From the NCBI GenBank assembly GCA_016934225.1, contig JAFGTH010000081.1:1-5584 (forward strand): a DNA stretch of 5,584 nucleotides, written 5' to 3'. The notes beneath the pieces are model-generated. The model was not told the DNA's origin and made no database searches. It saw nothing but the letters and a program-made list of their open reading frames with translations. Position numbers and translations under genes: made by a program. This DNA is from Lentisphaerota bacterium (lineage in GTDB: Bacteria; Verrucomicrobiota; Kiritimatiellia; UBA8416; JAFGTH01). Numbering within the stretch: the first letter of the stretch is position 1; each line of letters opens with the position of its first letter. Below are positions 4,798 to 5,584 of the stretch, piece after piece.

Positions 4798-5584
4798 GAC
4801 TGCACCTCCATTTCTGCAATCAAAACAGGCTCCTGTAAGCCATCCGATTGGGGCGGTTTTGGGGTCATTTCTCGTACAAACTTGCGGATACAGCAATCCT
4901 CCGGTCTAAGAAATGTCACCACGCCATTGATCATAGTCGGTCGCCAGAAACGGGCGTGCAGACGATATTTCTCTGATTGGTCCGGCTTTCCATCTTCGTC
5001 GGTCTTTCCAGTTTCATCGGGATAATCGAAACCGTGGAACATAATGCCGTACGCCAGTTCACCGGCCGTGTCGTAATGGCCTTGCCCCGCGCCAAAAACA
5101 CATGGCTCAACATACCCCTGGCATTCACGGGTTCCAAGAAAGATGTCTTGTCGTCCACCTTTCTCAATCATTCGCTTGGCAATATCCCAATGTTTCCCAT
5201 CAATCCGGTCTTTGGCCATGTCTTCACGAAACAGATTCCATTCAAAGTGAGCTTGAACCTGATATTCGACATCCAAGAGATAAGTGTAAATTGAAAGCGT
5301 ATGAAATGATTCCTCCTTCTTCTTGGATGGATCTTTCATGCTTGGGTAGACACCGGAGTAATTCACTGGCTTAACATTCTTCGCCTGAGTGCGAATCTGG
5401 TTCATTACCCGCACCTTGTCAATAATCCATGTGAAAGTAGGTTTCCAGTACACCGACTTTGCAACTCCTTTGAGCGCTTCATAGGTCGGGATATGGTACG
5501 AGCATTTTTCGCCTCCGATTTTAGTCAGCGGATCGGTGAAGAGTGCGAGTTTACCTCTAACCATGAACTCCACTTGATTCTTCA
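4794..5584 (-). CDS. cas5c: Cas5c (Cas5d), crRNA-processing endonuclease and Cascade subunit; start codon cut by the right edge
   Basis: In type I-C systems Cas5c replaces Cas6: it cuts the pre-crRNA in the repeat and stays bound to the 5' handle in the complex. Counting from the GTG at 5573 the protein has 259 residues. The frame continues upstream through Gln, Asn and Lys to ?TG at 5583-5585, so the native start is most likely the codon whose first base is just outside the window (M-K-N-Q-V-E-F, as typical of the family), giving 263 residues. Family blocks are ALFTDPLTKIGGEKCSY, PTYEALKGVAKSVYWKP, IIDKVRVMNQI, YLLDVEYQVQAHFEWN, FLGTRECQGYVEPC and HGFDYPDETG. The catalytic Tyr, Lys and His known from the Bacillus halodurans enzyme (Y46, K116, H117) appear conserved as Tyr42 in SVYWKP and Lys127-His128 in DGKHW (259-residue numbering). 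About 15 extra residues (SMKDPSKKKEESFHT) precede the YTYL block. The stop overlaps the cas8c start by four bases. Confidence 0.95.
   Translation of the reverse strand, partial: KNQVEFMVRGKLALFTDPLTKIGGEKCSYHIPTYEALKGVAKSVYWKPTFTWIIDKVRVMNQIRTQAKNVKPVNYSGVYPSMKDPSKKKEESFHTLSIYTYLLDVEYQVQAHFEWNLFREDMAKDRIDGKHWDIAKRMIEKGGRQDIFLGTRECQGYVEPCVFGAGQGHYDTAGELAYGIMFHGFDYPDETGKTDEDGKPDQSEKYRLHARFWRPTMINGVVTFLRPEDCCIRKFVREMTPKPPQSDGLQEPVLIAEMEVQS
4804..4809 (-). promoter_or_regulatory. Ribosome binding site deciding the cas8c start
   Basis: GGAGGT on the minus strand, six bases before the ATG at 4797, inside the last codons of cas5c. It selects the MSWIEKLY start over the longer open frame. Confidence 0.85.

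Noticed and set aside
4798..4896. A longer cas8c start 33 codons upstream (MLYPQVCTRND)
   Set aside because: It lies entirely within the cas5c coding region, lacks family similarity, and the ATG at 4797 has a strong ribosome binding site and gives the family's MSWIEKLY beginning.
1..5584. CRISPR repeat-spacer array
   Set aside because: No direct repeats of 25-40 bases at regular spacing were seen; the array would be expected beyond cas2, outside the window.

Overview
The window is a piece of a bacterial type I-C (Dvulg/Csd) CRISPR-Cas operon read entirely on the minus strand. Going in transcript order (right to left) it holds cas5c (its start codon apparently one base beyond the right edge), cas8c (csd1) with an internal start for the small subunit cas11c, cas7c (csd2), and finally the first 99 codons of cas4, which leaves the window at base 1. 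cas3 would be expected just outside to the right, and cas1, cas2 and the repeat-spacer array to the left. None of these is visible here, and no CRISPR array lies in the window.

The unusual part is the stretch of about 1.6 kb between cas7c and cas4. It carries a Phd/YefM-type antitoxin and a PIN-domain toxin, joined by an ATGA overlap, behind their own sigma70-like promoter with two perfect inverted repeats lying on it. These are followed by a gene of the 'four helix bundle suffix' family, which has a HEAT-like N-terminal part. The last gene overlaps cas4 by 14 bases, and everything runs in the same direction. The toxin-antitoxin promoter may therefore also drive cas4 and the adaptation genes, separating their control from that of the interference genes. 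That is inference; the layout is read directly from the sequence.

Three fine-scale points matter. (1) The cas7c reading frame stops at a run of five T, yet 34 further codons of typical Cas7c C-terminus continue in the next frame to base 1911, so there is a one-base frameshift (natural, sequencing error, or less likely programmed). (2) A good Shine-Dalgarno and ATG inside cas8c give a 140-residue Cas11c. (3) Four copies of the 11-base palindrome ATAGGNCCTAT (one imperfect) sit in two pairs, one inside the helix-bundle gene and one straddling the cas4 start codon. Each pair can fold into an RNA stem-loop.

Base composition changes within the window: hand-counted 60-base rows give roughly 43-53% GC in the cas8c/cas7c part and about 55-73% in most of the toxin, helix-bundle and cas4 part. 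The organism cannot be named from this. The helix-bundle suffix family together with a type I-C system would fit Planctomycetota/Verrucomicrobiota/Lentisphaerota-like bacteria or related uncultured phyla, but this is a weak guess.
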